From assembly GCF_032118995.1 (NCBI RefSeq), contig NC_092651.1, positions 16,679,349 to 16,743,348 on the forward strand: a DNA stretch of 64,000 bases, in the 5' to 3' direction. A program made the translations under genes and the position numbers. This DNA comes from Asterias amurensis (taxonomy: Eukaryota; Echinodermata; Asteroidea; Forcipulatida; Asteriidae). Shown in pieces: positions 21,400 to 34,800 of the stretch; within the stretch, counting starts at the first letter, position 1; each line of letters opens with the position of its first letter. The notes beneath the pieces were generated by a model. That model was not told where the DNA came from. It saw only the letters and a program-made list of their open reading frames with translations, and ran no database searches.

Positions 21400-22600
21400 C
21401 CAAAAGAAAATGATTACTAAACAAGTCCATTTTCCAGTGGCTCAAAAAATAAAGGGACTAAAAAAAGTTAACCTGTGAAAATTTTGATTTTGATATAATG
21501 CCTGAAATCTGGAACGGTTATGTCCACAAAGCAAGAATATTAACGCTTTTCGAATTTAAACTTTTTAAAAATAAAAAGTGGTTTCCTTTTCCATAACCAT
21601 GTAAGTTTTGCGTTAATCTGTGGAAATTAATACTGTCAATCAATGTTATACACAACCTTTATTTCTTATTAATTTACTAAAATAATTTTTGCAGAAGCCC
21701 AAACGAAGAATTCTTGTATATTCAAGGTTATTGTACAAAAGACCTTTTAACTTAAATGATCAATAACATTTTGTCGAAACAGTGAAACTAAATTTAAATT
21801 GAATGATATCTTGATTTATATGTAAAAATAGAATTTTAAAAGTCTGTGCCATCACTTTTCTTATCTCAACTTTTGGCAATATCATTGTGTCCTAAATTCT
21901 TATTTATTGATCAGTAACATTTTGTTGAAACAATGAAGCTAAACTTAAATTTAATGATACTCTGATTTAAATGTAAAAATAGAATTTAAGTGCATTGTAC
22001 CATGATTTTTCTTATCTCAACTTTTGACAATATCATTGCGTAATAAATTCTCATTTATTTGCATAGTTGATACTAAGTAACTGTTTTTATTTACATCATT
22101 TACGTCTGTTAAAATGTATATTGTGATAACATTGTTTAAATGTCCACTTATAAAAACAAGTGACCTGATTTGTTTGTTGGCAAATTGTCATACATAACTT
22201 ATTTTTTTATTAAATATTTCGGTGTTTTGCTATAGAAAACATAACCTGCACTCTATCAACTGAGCTATAATTCCTTCAAACTTTTTAGAATAGAAAAACT
22301 TGAAAAATAAGATACAAAACAAATGACAAGTCAGAAATTACCCTTTATAACAAACTGTAAACACAGATATAACAGTTCTGTGCTGTGTACCTTAAGTTAA
22401 AATGTGGGTAACAAAATACATTCTAGTTGTCCTTTTTGGAAACACTACTTGTAACTCCAATCCGTTGAGAATATGTTTTCAAAATTGAGGAAAAAAAAGG
22501 AAGCCCCCAAAAAACCCATCCACCCTTCAGACATACCAAACAACAACGACAACAAATTGTTAGGTTGAGGATCATAGCATCTAGGCCAGCCTAGATCTTA

Positions 22601-22885
22601 ACCATAGAGTTATATATTAGAAATATAGGGCGCACTGGCCTATATACGCGCTCCGGCGGCCATTTTCTAAGTTGACAAAACTGGCGTCTCCCAGCGTGTG
22701 TTTGTGCGGCCATTTTGTAAGTTGAAAAAACATCATCGCGTGAGCGTTCAATAAAAAAACCCTCAAACGTGTATTTCATGTTCAACGCGCGTGCAGAATG
22801 ACGCGCTTGTCATCTTGTGGTCCCGTGGTGTTTGTGCATGAAACATCACTCGTGCGCCCTCTAGTTCTTATATATAACTCTATGG
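22601..22885. repeat. Long foldback element ACCATAGAGTTATATAT
   Basis: Near-perfect inverted ends (ACCATAGAGTTATATATTAG and TTATATATAACTCTATGGT) enclose GC-rich internal sequence with a repeated GCGGCCATTTT motif. Typical of a MITE. Confidence 0.75.
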
Positions 22886-23123
22886 TCTTTACACAGTTAT
22901 ACTTTTGAAAACGTATACACACAAACAACCACGAATACAGTTTGCTTTATTATGGATGCAGTTTTCAATGATAATGCTTCCATAGGGACATAAATACTAT
23001 CAATTATACCCAATGCATAACCACCATTGCTGGGGGTCAAACAATGAAAATGCACAGTGTAGGGAAACAAACCAACTAATAAAAAAATATTTGAAGCCAA
23101 CTTGTTGCTCATAATAAGACAAA

Positions 23124-23420
23124 AGTCCTTTTCACACTGTATCTCTTATCCGGGTGTAATACAGCCCCAGGACTTGTTTATCCCACGGTTACCCCAACGC
23201 TCTTTCACACTGTGTTCCTATTCCACAGCGTTCCGGTTGCACGTTTCAAGAATACCCCGGGTTTACCCCTACTCCTGAGCAGGGGTGGCTATTCCCCGAC
23301 GTAAGCCCATTCGCCGAGCCAGACAGAGGGCAGACCGGGGGTAAGCAATCATTGTCTGAAAAGGCTGGCCGTTGTTCCCAAGGGGCAACCCCGGGGGGCA
23401 ACAGAGTAGTGTGAAAAGGG
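23124..23420. repeat. Foldback MITE CCTTTTCACACTG
   Basis: Ends CCTTTTCACACTGTATC and AGTGTGAAAAGGGC, with an internal GC-rich block. It lies just past the VSP stop codon and may fall in its 3' UTR. Confidence 0.6.
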
Positions 23421-23481
23421 CTCATGAAACTCCACTGTTGAGCTTTTAAGAGTTGAAGACCACATTATAATGGTGAGCGAA

Positions 23482-25811
23482 TCAGGCATCGCTTTCCTGG
23501 ACCGAGTTGAATTTGATGTCGACAGCGAACGTTTCTTTGTAAACCTTCCACGTTTCTGCCTTGTGTGGGTTGTCCAGGTCCCTCCGATGTAGGAAAAGCC
23601 TGGTGACATAAACAAATAATATACAAAATAACATGACGTTGGGGGGGGGGGAAAGGCCAAAATGAATTGTCCTGCATCCAAACTCAAGAATTAAACTGTA
23701 TAAATAAGCTGCTGTACTCCTTGCTAATCACAGGAATGAGGCTGATCTGTTGTCACCAGTAGGTACATAAAGTCTGTAAGCAAACTTCCTTAGCAGAGTT
23801 TTCATTTTATCACCACTTGTTATTGTAAGCAGAGCAAATAGCACGCTTATTTGCTGGATGCTCTTGAGTGGCTGCACACATTCAGCGTCAACTGTTTTAG
23901 AAATTTTAATAACCTTATTTTTATTAAAAATGTTGCTGCTGCAAATATTGGTTCTTAATTTGCGCATATCCTAGAAGCTAGATCAAGGCTTCACAAAATT
24001 GTTATCCCGATTCATCGAACATGCGTTTAGACTTTTGCTAACCAGGATTTTCTGCTTAACAGCTTTATGAAAATGGGCCCTGATGGCAGGCCTACAGTTA
24101 GAGCTCTCTAAATATACAGAGAAAAAGTTACCTGTGGTCCTTGATGAAGCCTGTGTAGAACCAGAAAAAGAATGCGCAGTCATCGTAGGCTTGTGGAATT
24201 TTCTGTACACCCCAAAGTAAAGATTAATAAATTAAAAACTAATGTAGAAGACCCTTCACAAAAAGAATTTAAAACAATAAATTCTTCCAACTTAATTGAA
24301 AATCATTTCAGAATCCTTACCCCAACCCCCCCCAAAAAAAAAAACAGTGGAGGGTTGGAAGAAAAACAAATAATGATCCTTATAGACGTGTGGAATTTTC
24401 TGTCTATAATCCAATCCGACGAAACAAGTTGGTAGCGCCCTCTATTAAAAATTACCAACTGCGGTGTCTTTTTGTGCACAGTCTAGAAAACCTCTCCCCC
24501 TTAAAAAAAACCCTCTCCAATTCCAACCCCCAATCCCAACCCAACCCCAACACCAAAAAAACAAATTAGCAACATCAATATTTATCGCCTAAATACTGTT
24601 CTGTCTCGACAAGTCATACTTTCTTCTATAGGTGAAGCGAAATTCTTCACAATATATTTGGGTGAGAAGTTTTTAAAAGTAACTTGCTCTTCTGGTGAAG
24701 AACTTACTTTGTTTGCAGATATAAACTTGATCTTTACATCACCGGCAAAGGCGGGGGAATCCTTGACTTGAATTATCAACGAGTCAGTGTCAAAGTCATA
24801 CATTAACTGCAAGAACAAAACGGGAAAAAACACACCATTAAAATAATAATAATGGTCATTATTTGGCGGAATGAACAAATTGAACATTTAGCAATTAACT
24901 TATCAGTACCAAGGTTGCATGTGTACAATCCATTTTATGTACATTCTTTTTTAGTGTTGTACATTCTTTTTTAGTGTTCTAAACAAGTATTCAACCAATA
25001 ATATACATGTCATCACGAGAGGGCATTATCACTCTGGAAATACTATTGACTTTGGGATTAAGCTTGGGCGATATCACGATATTATCGAATATCGCGATAT
25101 TAATTTGGAAACGATTTCGATATCGGATGGATTTGGTTTTAATCGATATATCGCGATATATCGCGATATATCACGATAATCGCGATAATCGCGATATATC
25201 GCAACATCGATTAAATATCGCGATGTATTTGCTAGCTGAGACATCTTGCACGCCATAGGATTGGAGTAAAACCAGAAGAATAGGTCATTAGAATAGGTCA
25301 TTTTCACTGGGAGTTTGAAGACTGATGATGTTAAATTTAATAATTCGCGATTTTATCGAATCTCGTGTTATATTGTCGGCGATATATCGTGAATAAAATA
25401 AATCGATATCGCCCAAGCTTATTTGGGATGTACCAAGGCAACACAAATCAGCGAGATACATTTTGGTTTGGATATAAAGACTTATTTGTTGATTTTTTTC
25501 TCCAAAAATTTTTGAAAGCCTTAAAAAGCTGGGCGTTTTAGATTCAAATTGTCTGTGGAAAATTTTATCAAATAAAATGTGTGTATGCTTTAATAGACTT
25601 TTCAGGCCAGTTTTAATAACAGTTTTTATTTTTTATCTTCGGGCATAACAATCGAAAAACAGACTAAAGTAGGAAAAAAACCTGCTTGGGAAAAAGAGCA
25701 TGGGAAAGCTTACGTTACAATTGATGTTGTGTCTGAAATCACAGCTGAAGACTGGTGCATTGCTAGAGTGGACTTCCATCCACATATCCCTTCCATCTCC
25801 TTTACCAACAC
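23482..25811 (-). CDS. TPTE/VSP: VSP exons 13-16: C2 domain and C terminus
   Basis: These exons encode a PTEN-type C2 beta-sandwich that helps hold the enzyme on the membrane. Exon 13 has [17 protein letters not shown], exon 14 has [14 protein letters not shown], exon 15 has [12 protein letters not shown] and exon 16 has [13 protein letters not shown], ending [10 protein letters not shown] and TGA. This block aligns well with TPTE proteins (FFWLHTSFI, RLYLPKNELDNLHK). Confidence 0.93.
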
Positions 25812-28800
25812 CTAAAGAAACACAACAAGAAATAAAAGGGACATCTGTTAGCTGAAGAAGAATTAGTGATAGCAGTATAAATGCCTGCATTACTGTGACA
25901 AATTTGTTTTTCTTCACAGAACTCAGGATACTTTACCACAGAGAATTTCAATCACTATATAATATAGTTGTAGGCTTGCCGGTAAAATGAAACTCTGAAC
26001 TCGTACCTTTGGGCTTAAATATACTGCCATCGATTTCACAAAGAGTTAGGACTCGTCTTATCTCGAGTTAGGACGAGTAACTCTTCCTAACTTAGGATTA
26101 ATCTTAATGTCTGCATGCTACAGTGCAGGGTTGTGACTCGTCCTAAGTCCTAAGATTAGTCTTAAGTTAGGAAGAGTTTTGAGAAATCGACGGCAGAGTA
26201 TTTAATTTTAAAACAAAGATGGTGGTAGAGTATAAGAGCAGTGTAGAGAGCAGAACACTGGCCATGGGCTCACAGTGCAATAATTTGACTGGGTTAACGA
26301 GGAGGGTCTGTTGAAGCAGTGTAGAGAAGGCAGCAGAGAGCAGAACACTGGTCATGGGCTCACAGTGCAATAATTCGCACTGGGTTAACCAGGAGGGTCT
26401 GTCGAAGCAGTGTAGAGAAGGCAGAAGTAGAAAGCAGAACACTGGTCATGGGCTCACAGTGCAATAATTCGCACTGGGCTAACGAGGAGGGTCTGTCGAA
26501 GCAGAGTAGACTAGAGAAGAATGAATAGTTTGGGAAAATAGGATGTTTATACTTATTGGTTGGAATGACATGGTCAATGAGGGTGGCCAGCAGCCGATTT
26601 CACAAAACGCTAAGCCGATTTCACAAAACGCTAAGATTAATCCTATCTCGAGTTAGGACGAGTAACCCGTCCTAACTTAGGATGGGTTCAATCAGTCCTA
26701 CGTCTATGGATACGGAACTTTACTCCTCCTAAGTCGTACGATTAATCCTAAACTAGGAAGAGCTTGGTGAAATCAACGGCTGAGGTCATTAAATAAAAAA
26801 ACACATAAATTTGTCAAGTCCCAGACAGCCAGTCAGGACACTGATGTCTGGGTGGCCATTGTAATTGGGATAGGCTGTGAGCCTAAGGTTGTGTATATGG
26901 GGTGTGGGGTGTCATGGCCGAGCGGTTAAGAGCATCGAATTCAAGCTCTGCTGATTCTGTTCAGCACTTGTGTCCCTGAGCAAGACACTTAATTATTATT
27001 GCTTCTCTCCACCCAGGGGTAAATGGGGACCTGTGAGGGCAGAAATGGTTCTTGTGATTGATTTAGCCGAGTAGCGCATTTGTTGCACGAGGCTGTATAC
27101 TCCACAGGGAGCTGAGATGGTTTAAGGAGTGAATTAAGGCCCAGTGACCAGGGGTAATAATTTGAAGCGCTCTGAGACACCCCTTCGGAAGTGAAAAAGC
27201 GCTATATAAACTCAAAATATTATTATTATAAATATTATATAAGAGGCCCAACAACATACAAGCTTACAGTACCTTGAATCAAGCTTTTAGCCAGGATTTG
27301 AAAATAGGGTGTCCAAATTTGACTTGATTGAAAAACAGGGCGTCCAAATTTTTGGGAAAAATTTTCAGCTATCATGTAGCCAGGTACATGACATGTACCA
27401 CAGAGCTATTGCATCTACTGTGTGCTCAACTCAACGTATGCTTTGGGTAGCCAACCATGTACGGACAAATTTCTTTTCCACTGTCTTTTGTTTTTTGGGA
27501 GGACTCTTCTAGATCTTGTGTTCTTTACCCTTTTTTTTTTAGATAGGCATGGTACAGACTAATGTTGGTCGCTGTCACTGGAATCGACATCAGTTGGGCG
27601 ACTTGGCTTGTCTCTTGATTCGAATGAGGGAAGTCAAACTCACAATGGGAGTGGGACGAGCTGTTATTTTTCCCTGAGGGTCCCGGTTGTTGCATGGGAT
27701 CAGGAAAATCACTGCTAGAACAGTCACTCGGGTCACTCGACACTGGATCGGGTGAATATCTGGCAAGATGTTGGAAGAAATTTGTGATTTTCCTGTCCCC
27801 ATGATGAAGTAGGCTACAACCATTCATATGACAAAATAAATTGTGTGTGAAATGAAAACCTTGGGTGTCTGACGTGAAATTTGATACCCTTGCCGGCAAA
27901 CAATGAATGGGCGACAGTATATAAGATAAATTGGTTGTACATTGTATCTTGCAGAAACATGCAACTGGCAGATAGTAGCAATTTGGGTATTTCTTTCATT
28001 TTGCTTACAAAAGGCCCAACTGGTATTGAGTCTGATGCAATTTATATATTTGTTTTTTCAATGGCCAGATACAAGGTTAAGTAAGCTTGAGCATATTTCT
28101 TTTATTTATCCCACGCTATATCATCAAAATAGTATCATTTATATTTTTAGCCAAAATTTTGACATCGTTACAATGCCCAATTTCAATGCTTATTAGTATT
28201 TACAAATCGGGGTATGGATCTGTGGGGTGTACTGTCTACCCATGGTGTGAACATGGGCCTTTCAGTTACACCATAGAGTTCTATTACACACACATAAAGT
28301 GTCTTTTTAAAGTGTCTACTGCACATGACTGTTCTTACATGTGTGCATATTTAGCTAGATCCCGCCCATTTCATTCTAGCTAACCAATAAGCATCCATAA
28401 TGCACATGGGGTGACCTCTCATTCATAATTTGGGTTGTGGATGAGTTGTGGTTTGTGTAATATGATCCCATTGTGGTCTGCAGTTCGGCGGCAAGGCGGC
28501 GCACAAGGCTCCCACACAGGGGAGGTAACATGATACATTGTGTTACTTCTGCAGCGTCTGTGGGAGACGCATGGGCGCTAGAGTCTTTTGATGTTTTTTT
28601 TTCTTTCAAAGAAACCCTGGTATTTCAGGATCAATTGTAGAATCTTGCGGTTGTTTCTGGGACTTAATATTTTTTTAAACAGCCCTTTGTGGTTGCAAGA
28701 CGTCTCAATTAGGGAATACATCAAGATACTTCATCAAAACCATGATTTGCCGACAATTCATTAATCGCCTAAGCTTAACAGGGCGTCTTCAAGGGCGTCC

Positions 28801-31800
28801 GACAGTTTTTGGGGGCGTCCAAAAATGAAATAGGGCGTCCAAAAGACGCCCGGACGCATTGCTGGCTAAAAGCTTGCCTTGAATTCCTTGAATCCTGATG
28901 GTGCTGATGGTCAATGGCACTGGAGTTGGGATCTGTCCGTTCAGACGGTACTTTATCTTTTGAAAGTAATCCACGTATCGACTCTGAAATGACAGACAGT
29001 AAAACAATGAAACGTTAACCCTCCTACTCTTACTCTTAGTTATATTTTCCAGTGACTTGACCTACCGTTTGAAACTATTCATATTCAAATGCACAAGTTG
29101 TGTACTTGTGTAGATGCATACCAAATGATATCATATTGCAAGCTGACTTATATTTATCTATCATTCCAAACCACTGTGGAAGATATTGAATGGTCACAAA
29201 GTGGGAGGGTTGGCTGTGTACTGTAAATGCATTCACCACAGAGTATCATATAGCAAGCTAGCATAATTTATCTATCACTCAAAACAACAGTTGCTGGTAT
29301 TGAATGGTCAGACAGTGGGAGGGTTGACTGTGCACTATGTTTGCACTCACCGCATTACAAGACTGGCATAGTCTATCTATCATTACAAGTTACTGTAGAT
29401 GAAATGTAACAGTCAGAGTGTGTGCCAACTGAGTATAATTCTTATAATTCTAGAAACAATAAATTTACTATTTCCATTTCAGGCTTACCTGGCTAGGGGT
29501 ATCCACTCCTTGATACATGTCCCCTTCGGTGTAGTCTGTCCGTCGATTCCCAAAATAATCCATACATTCCTGCAGACAAAGACACATAATAGTTCCTGTA
29601 GCTTAACAGGTAAACATTGGTCAAAACTTATCCACCAAGAACAAGATTGGTTGATGATGAAACATAATAGAAAACATTAGTCTTCATCTGAAAGCTAAGT
29701 GTTCATATAAGTGTCCAATCTGAATTACTTACATCTGAAATACTGATAAATAATAGAGCAATTTCATAGAGGTGTTGGACAACTACCATCACTACTTGTT
29801 TTTCCAATAATTTAATGACAAGCATGATACTTGTTCCTTTGTAAAGAGAAGGACCACTTTAATGTGAACAAGGGCTGACCTACATAAACGCATGGTTTTA
29901 GGCTTTAATAGATCATTTGATCATATTTTTCACTGATTTTTTTACAAGGGAAAAAGAGAGAGAAAAAAAGAAGAATATCATGATTGTTATATCTCAATGA
30001 ATGAATCAACTACTTACTGCTGTTGTTGTAAACAGACCACTCTCCAACAGCCAGGAGCAGACTGCCAACCCAGTCCTCCCTAAATGGTACACATAACACA
30101 AAATCAGAACAGTGACTAAAAGACTAGCTTATAAAGGCACTGGACACGTTTCCTCGCTTGTTGTATGCCCACATATGCATAAACTGACAAACCTTTGAAA
30201 AAAATTTGCTCAATTCGTCAATGAAGTTGCAAGAAAAGAAATTTATGTGCTATCAAATGCCTGAGAAAATCTTCAGACCTGCAGTCGATTTCACGAAACT
30301 CTAGGATTAATCCTAACTCGAGTTAGGACGAGTAACCCGTCCTAACTTAGGATGGGTTCAATGCATCCTACGTACTTCGATACGGATCTGAACCCGTCCT
30401 AAGTCCTTAGATTAATCCTTAGTTAGGAAGAGTTTGGTGAAAGTGACGGCTGGTCTTTTTAAGATTCAAATACTTTAGTAAGAAATTACCTATTTCTCAA
30501 AAAATACGCTATTTCAGGAGGAGTCGTTCTTCACAATATTTAATACTGTCAATAGCTCTCCGTTGCTCCAAAAATACAAATTAATGGTGTTTTACCTTTC
30601 CCACCCTTGCAGTGAATAAATAATATATTTTTTCCATCAGCTTCCATCCATCTCCTTGCATCAGCACAGAACTCCACAATATCCCTGCAAGGTAGAATAA
30701 AAAAGGAAACAGAAATAATCTTCATAAGGCATCAAAGTAGTGGAACCGTTCGATAGTTTTAATCCTATACAAATGTAGATATACACAATAAAACTATTAT
30801 ATTATGAGAACTTCATTTCAAAAGATGGTCTTATTTTTGAGATACCGCAGAAAATCTCGAGCGAATATGTCAAACAAAAATAATAATCACAAATAGGAAT
30901 ACACACTCTGAGAACGCTTCTCAGATTCAAATTTGGGGCATAATTTGGGTTTTCTGTTTAAATAACCTGCAACTTTCGCAACCTTAACTTGTCTACTAAC
31001 CTAAAGTGCTCTACTAACTAAACTATTTTACCCCGTGTGAGCAGTCTCCCATTTTTTCAAAATCGTTCGGTGGTTCCAGTATTGTGAGATAAGAACATTA
31101 GTTGAACAAATTTCACAGCACTTACTTTAGTTTTGGCACGTTGTGGTCAAAAATGAGAACTCGACCAACACTATGATGGAATATGGACTCATCGTAGTGA
31201 CGCTCAACTGCATTGAGAAGGGAAAACAGGAAGGAAATAGAGTGAAAAGATTGATGAGATGAGACACCTCAAGAGAACCAACTCGCTATTAAAGGGGAGG
31301 TACATGTTTGGTAATCGCTCTTAAAGACACTGGACACTATTGGTAATTGTCAAAGACCAGTCTTCTCACTTGGTGTATGTCAACATATGCATAAAATAAC
31401 AAACCTGTGAAAATTTGAGCTCAATTGGTTGTCGAAGTTGCGAGATAATAACAAAAGAAAAAAGCACCCTTGTCACACGAAGTTGTGTGCTTTTAGATGG
31501 TTGATCTCAAGACCTCAAAATCTAAATCTGAGGTCTCGAAATCAAACTCGTGGAAAATTACTTCTTTCTCGACAACTATGTCACTTCAGAGGGAGCTGTT
31601 TCTCACAATGTTTTATACTGTCAACCTCTCCCCATTACTCGTCACCAAGTAAGGTTTTATGCTAATAATTATTTTGAGTAGTTACTGATTTAGCAGTGTC
31701 CACTGCTAAATGGAAATAAAAACTTTTGGTTGGAAGCCTTAAGCAGCTTGCGACAGTATTGAGCATTTTGACAAACATTTCACTTCAAATTATTGTGGTT

Positions 31801-34800
31801 ATTGAATAAGTTTTTGAAGTGCCCTTTGCAACAATAAAATGGCCTTGCCATCTCAAAGATGAAACTCCAGACCTGTGAGAAATATTATTTTTTGCACTGC
31901 GCCTTTTTTGTGCAAGGTACCTCATTTTTACAAAATGGTTGCAAGCCAACTTTACAAAATCAGTCTGTAAGATAAATGTATAGGAATAAGCTTACTGCAA
32001 AGATTGTAGACTTTGTAGTGGTCTTTATGTTTGGTGTCCAGGAATCGACCCACTTCTTCAATTGGGTTTCTGTATAAAGCCTGCCTTCCAGACGAAGGAA
32101 ATGATGACGCAATGACTCTGTCTGCAATTAGGAACAACAAATAAGATCAAACAAAGAATGGTCAGACAGTAGGAGGGTTGACTGTGTACTGTGTACATGC
32201 AGTCACCACATGATATCCCACTGCAGGCTGGCAAAGTTTATCAATCGTTTAAAACCACAAGGGATGATATTGAATGGTCAGACAGTAGGAGGGTTGACTG
32301 TGTACTGTGTACATGCAGTCACCCCATGATATCCCACTGCAGGCTGGCAAAGTTTATCAATCGCTTAAAACCACAAGGGATGATATTGAATAGTCAGACA
32401 GTAGGAGGGTTATAGACCTTTATCATGGTGCAGCCATCTTGAATTTCTCCCAATGATTCCAATGTTACCAAACCGAGGCTGGCCGAACAAAATAGTCTGG
32501 TTCCTATTTGCAAAAAGATTATTAGCATTCATTATTGTTATTCGATGCGAGGAACATGACCAAGATGGAGGCAGCATGATAAAGGTCTATTAAGAAGAGA
32601 AGAGACAAAAACATCAAGTACCTGTAATATAAGTCAAATCCAAGTCAAAATCATCCTTTTTATATCTCCTCTTATTCTGGGACACCTACAAGACGAAGGA
32701 AAACAATCAAGATTGAGAGACGTTCGGGTCACAGTGGTTAAGTACACTTTCGTTAAAGACACTGGACACTATTGGTAATTGTCAAAGACCTTGGTGTATC
32801 CCAACATATGCATAAAATAAGAAACCTGTGAAAATTTGAACTCAATTGGTCGTTGAAGTTGCGAGATATCAATGGAAGAAAAAACACCCTTGTCACACGA
32901 AGTTGTGTGCTTTCAGATGCTTGATTTCGAGACCTCAAAATCTAACTCTGAGGTCTCGAAGTCAAATTCGTGGAAACTTACTTCTTTGTCAAAAATACGT
33001 TACTTCAGAAGGAGCCGTTTCTAACAATGTTTTATACTATCAACAGCTCTCGTAACCAAGTGAGGTTTTATGCTAATAATTTTTTTGAGTGATTACCAAT
33101 AGTGTCCACTGCCTTTAAGTATACTTTTGTTAATCCTCGCCAGCTTGAACTGGGTTGTCTCTGTTCCTAATTCCCTGCTGCAAGATCCCTCTTCAACCCC
33201 ATTTCCTGTCCTTACCCAATCTACCCTCATCTCTCATCTATTCTTCACATGTTCCTCATTGTATCCAAACTTTGTGTCAGTTATCTTCATTCAGAACCTA
33301 TGCTTTAGTTTTCATTTAGCCTACAGATCTTATGCAATTGACGTCATCCAGCCACCATCTTAGAGGTATAGCGGTGACGAAACAATCAAAACGCACAGAT
33401 TTGTACGCGCGGCGCACAGTAATGGCCAATGAACAACCTCCTTTTGACCTCTAGGTGAGGGCACCCTACTGAAATGACGTCATGTGCATAAGATCTATAG
33501 GTATACAGGTAGTTCTGTAAAACATGTTAATTTACTTAATGTTCCTGTAGCTAAACTTATGTTTGCAAGTATTGTAAGTGTACTTTGTGAAATGGCCAAA
33601 TAATTTTTTTTATTTTATAGAAATATGATAATAATCTCCATCAAATATAAGTGGTTTTGATACAATTTTCTTTGAGTTTAAGTTTAATAAATATTTACCA
33701 TTTTCCTTGTTGCTTTGGAAACATGTTTCCGTTCACTGAGGAGCCTACATAACAGGAAGATACGAAGAACACGAAACACAACCACCAACCTGTCAAGATT
33801 GAACAAGTTACATGTTATCAGGGTTCAGTTTTTATAGAGCTGCTAAACTCTTTTAGTGCCTGCTTTTTAGGAACATTTTTTAACCTAAAATTCCAATTTA
33901 AAAAAAAAAAAAAAATTGGCATTCCCCCCAAAAAGAAAATAAAAAAAGGAAGGCTTTCCGACCAAACAAAATGTATCTTTTTGATTTTGTTGCCTTGGTT
34001 ACATCCCAAAGTCAACCATATTTCTTGAGTGAATGCTCTCTTTTATGATAAAGGGTCTTGTTCCAGGACAAAAAGTATACAAGGCCCTGAACCAACACTC
34101 TGACGAACAACACTAGAACTTGCGTCTGATTTCGCTCGTCCCCAGCGCCCCCAGCGCCTTGTCTTAACCAAAGCTATGGGATAGGCAACTGTATCAAGCA
34201 CGGTCATTGGTCTATCAATAAAACGCTCACTTCCATCATGCATCACACTTACATTGCACAATAGAAATACACGGCACGCATGACAAACTTCCTGGGCATG
34301 AATCTGACCAAGCTGATTAGCCCATCCCAGCGGTCCTGGATAGACCCTGGTCGCTGGGGCCGAGTGAAGCATCTGGTGCTCTAGACTACTCAGCCACCAC
34401 ACTCCAGGTAGCATTGGAAAACATTGTACTGGCCGGTTTTAAAAGGCGCTGGACACTTATTTGGTTATTTTCCAAAATAATTGTTAGCATAAAAACTTAC
34501 TTGGTAATTGAGCAATGGAGAGCTATTGATATTATATAAAACATTGTGAGAAATGGCTCCCTCTGAAGTAACATAGTTTTTGAGAAAGAAGTAATTTCTC
34601 ACTAAAATAGGTGCCAATTGCCTAAGTCACCTGCAGCCGATTTCACGAAGCTCGAGTAACCCATCCTTACTTAGGATGGGTTCAATGCTTCCTACGTATT
34701 CCTAAGATTAATCCTTAGTTAGGAAGAGTTTGGTGAAATCCACGGCTGGAAGTAGAATTTTGTTTTCTTCAAACAATATAGTTTCTGGACAATAAAATAA

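Noticed and set aside
26910..27000. Functional tRNA gene
   Set aside because: The tRNA-like head lacks a complete cloverleaf and is followed by a SINE body and tail present in several copies.
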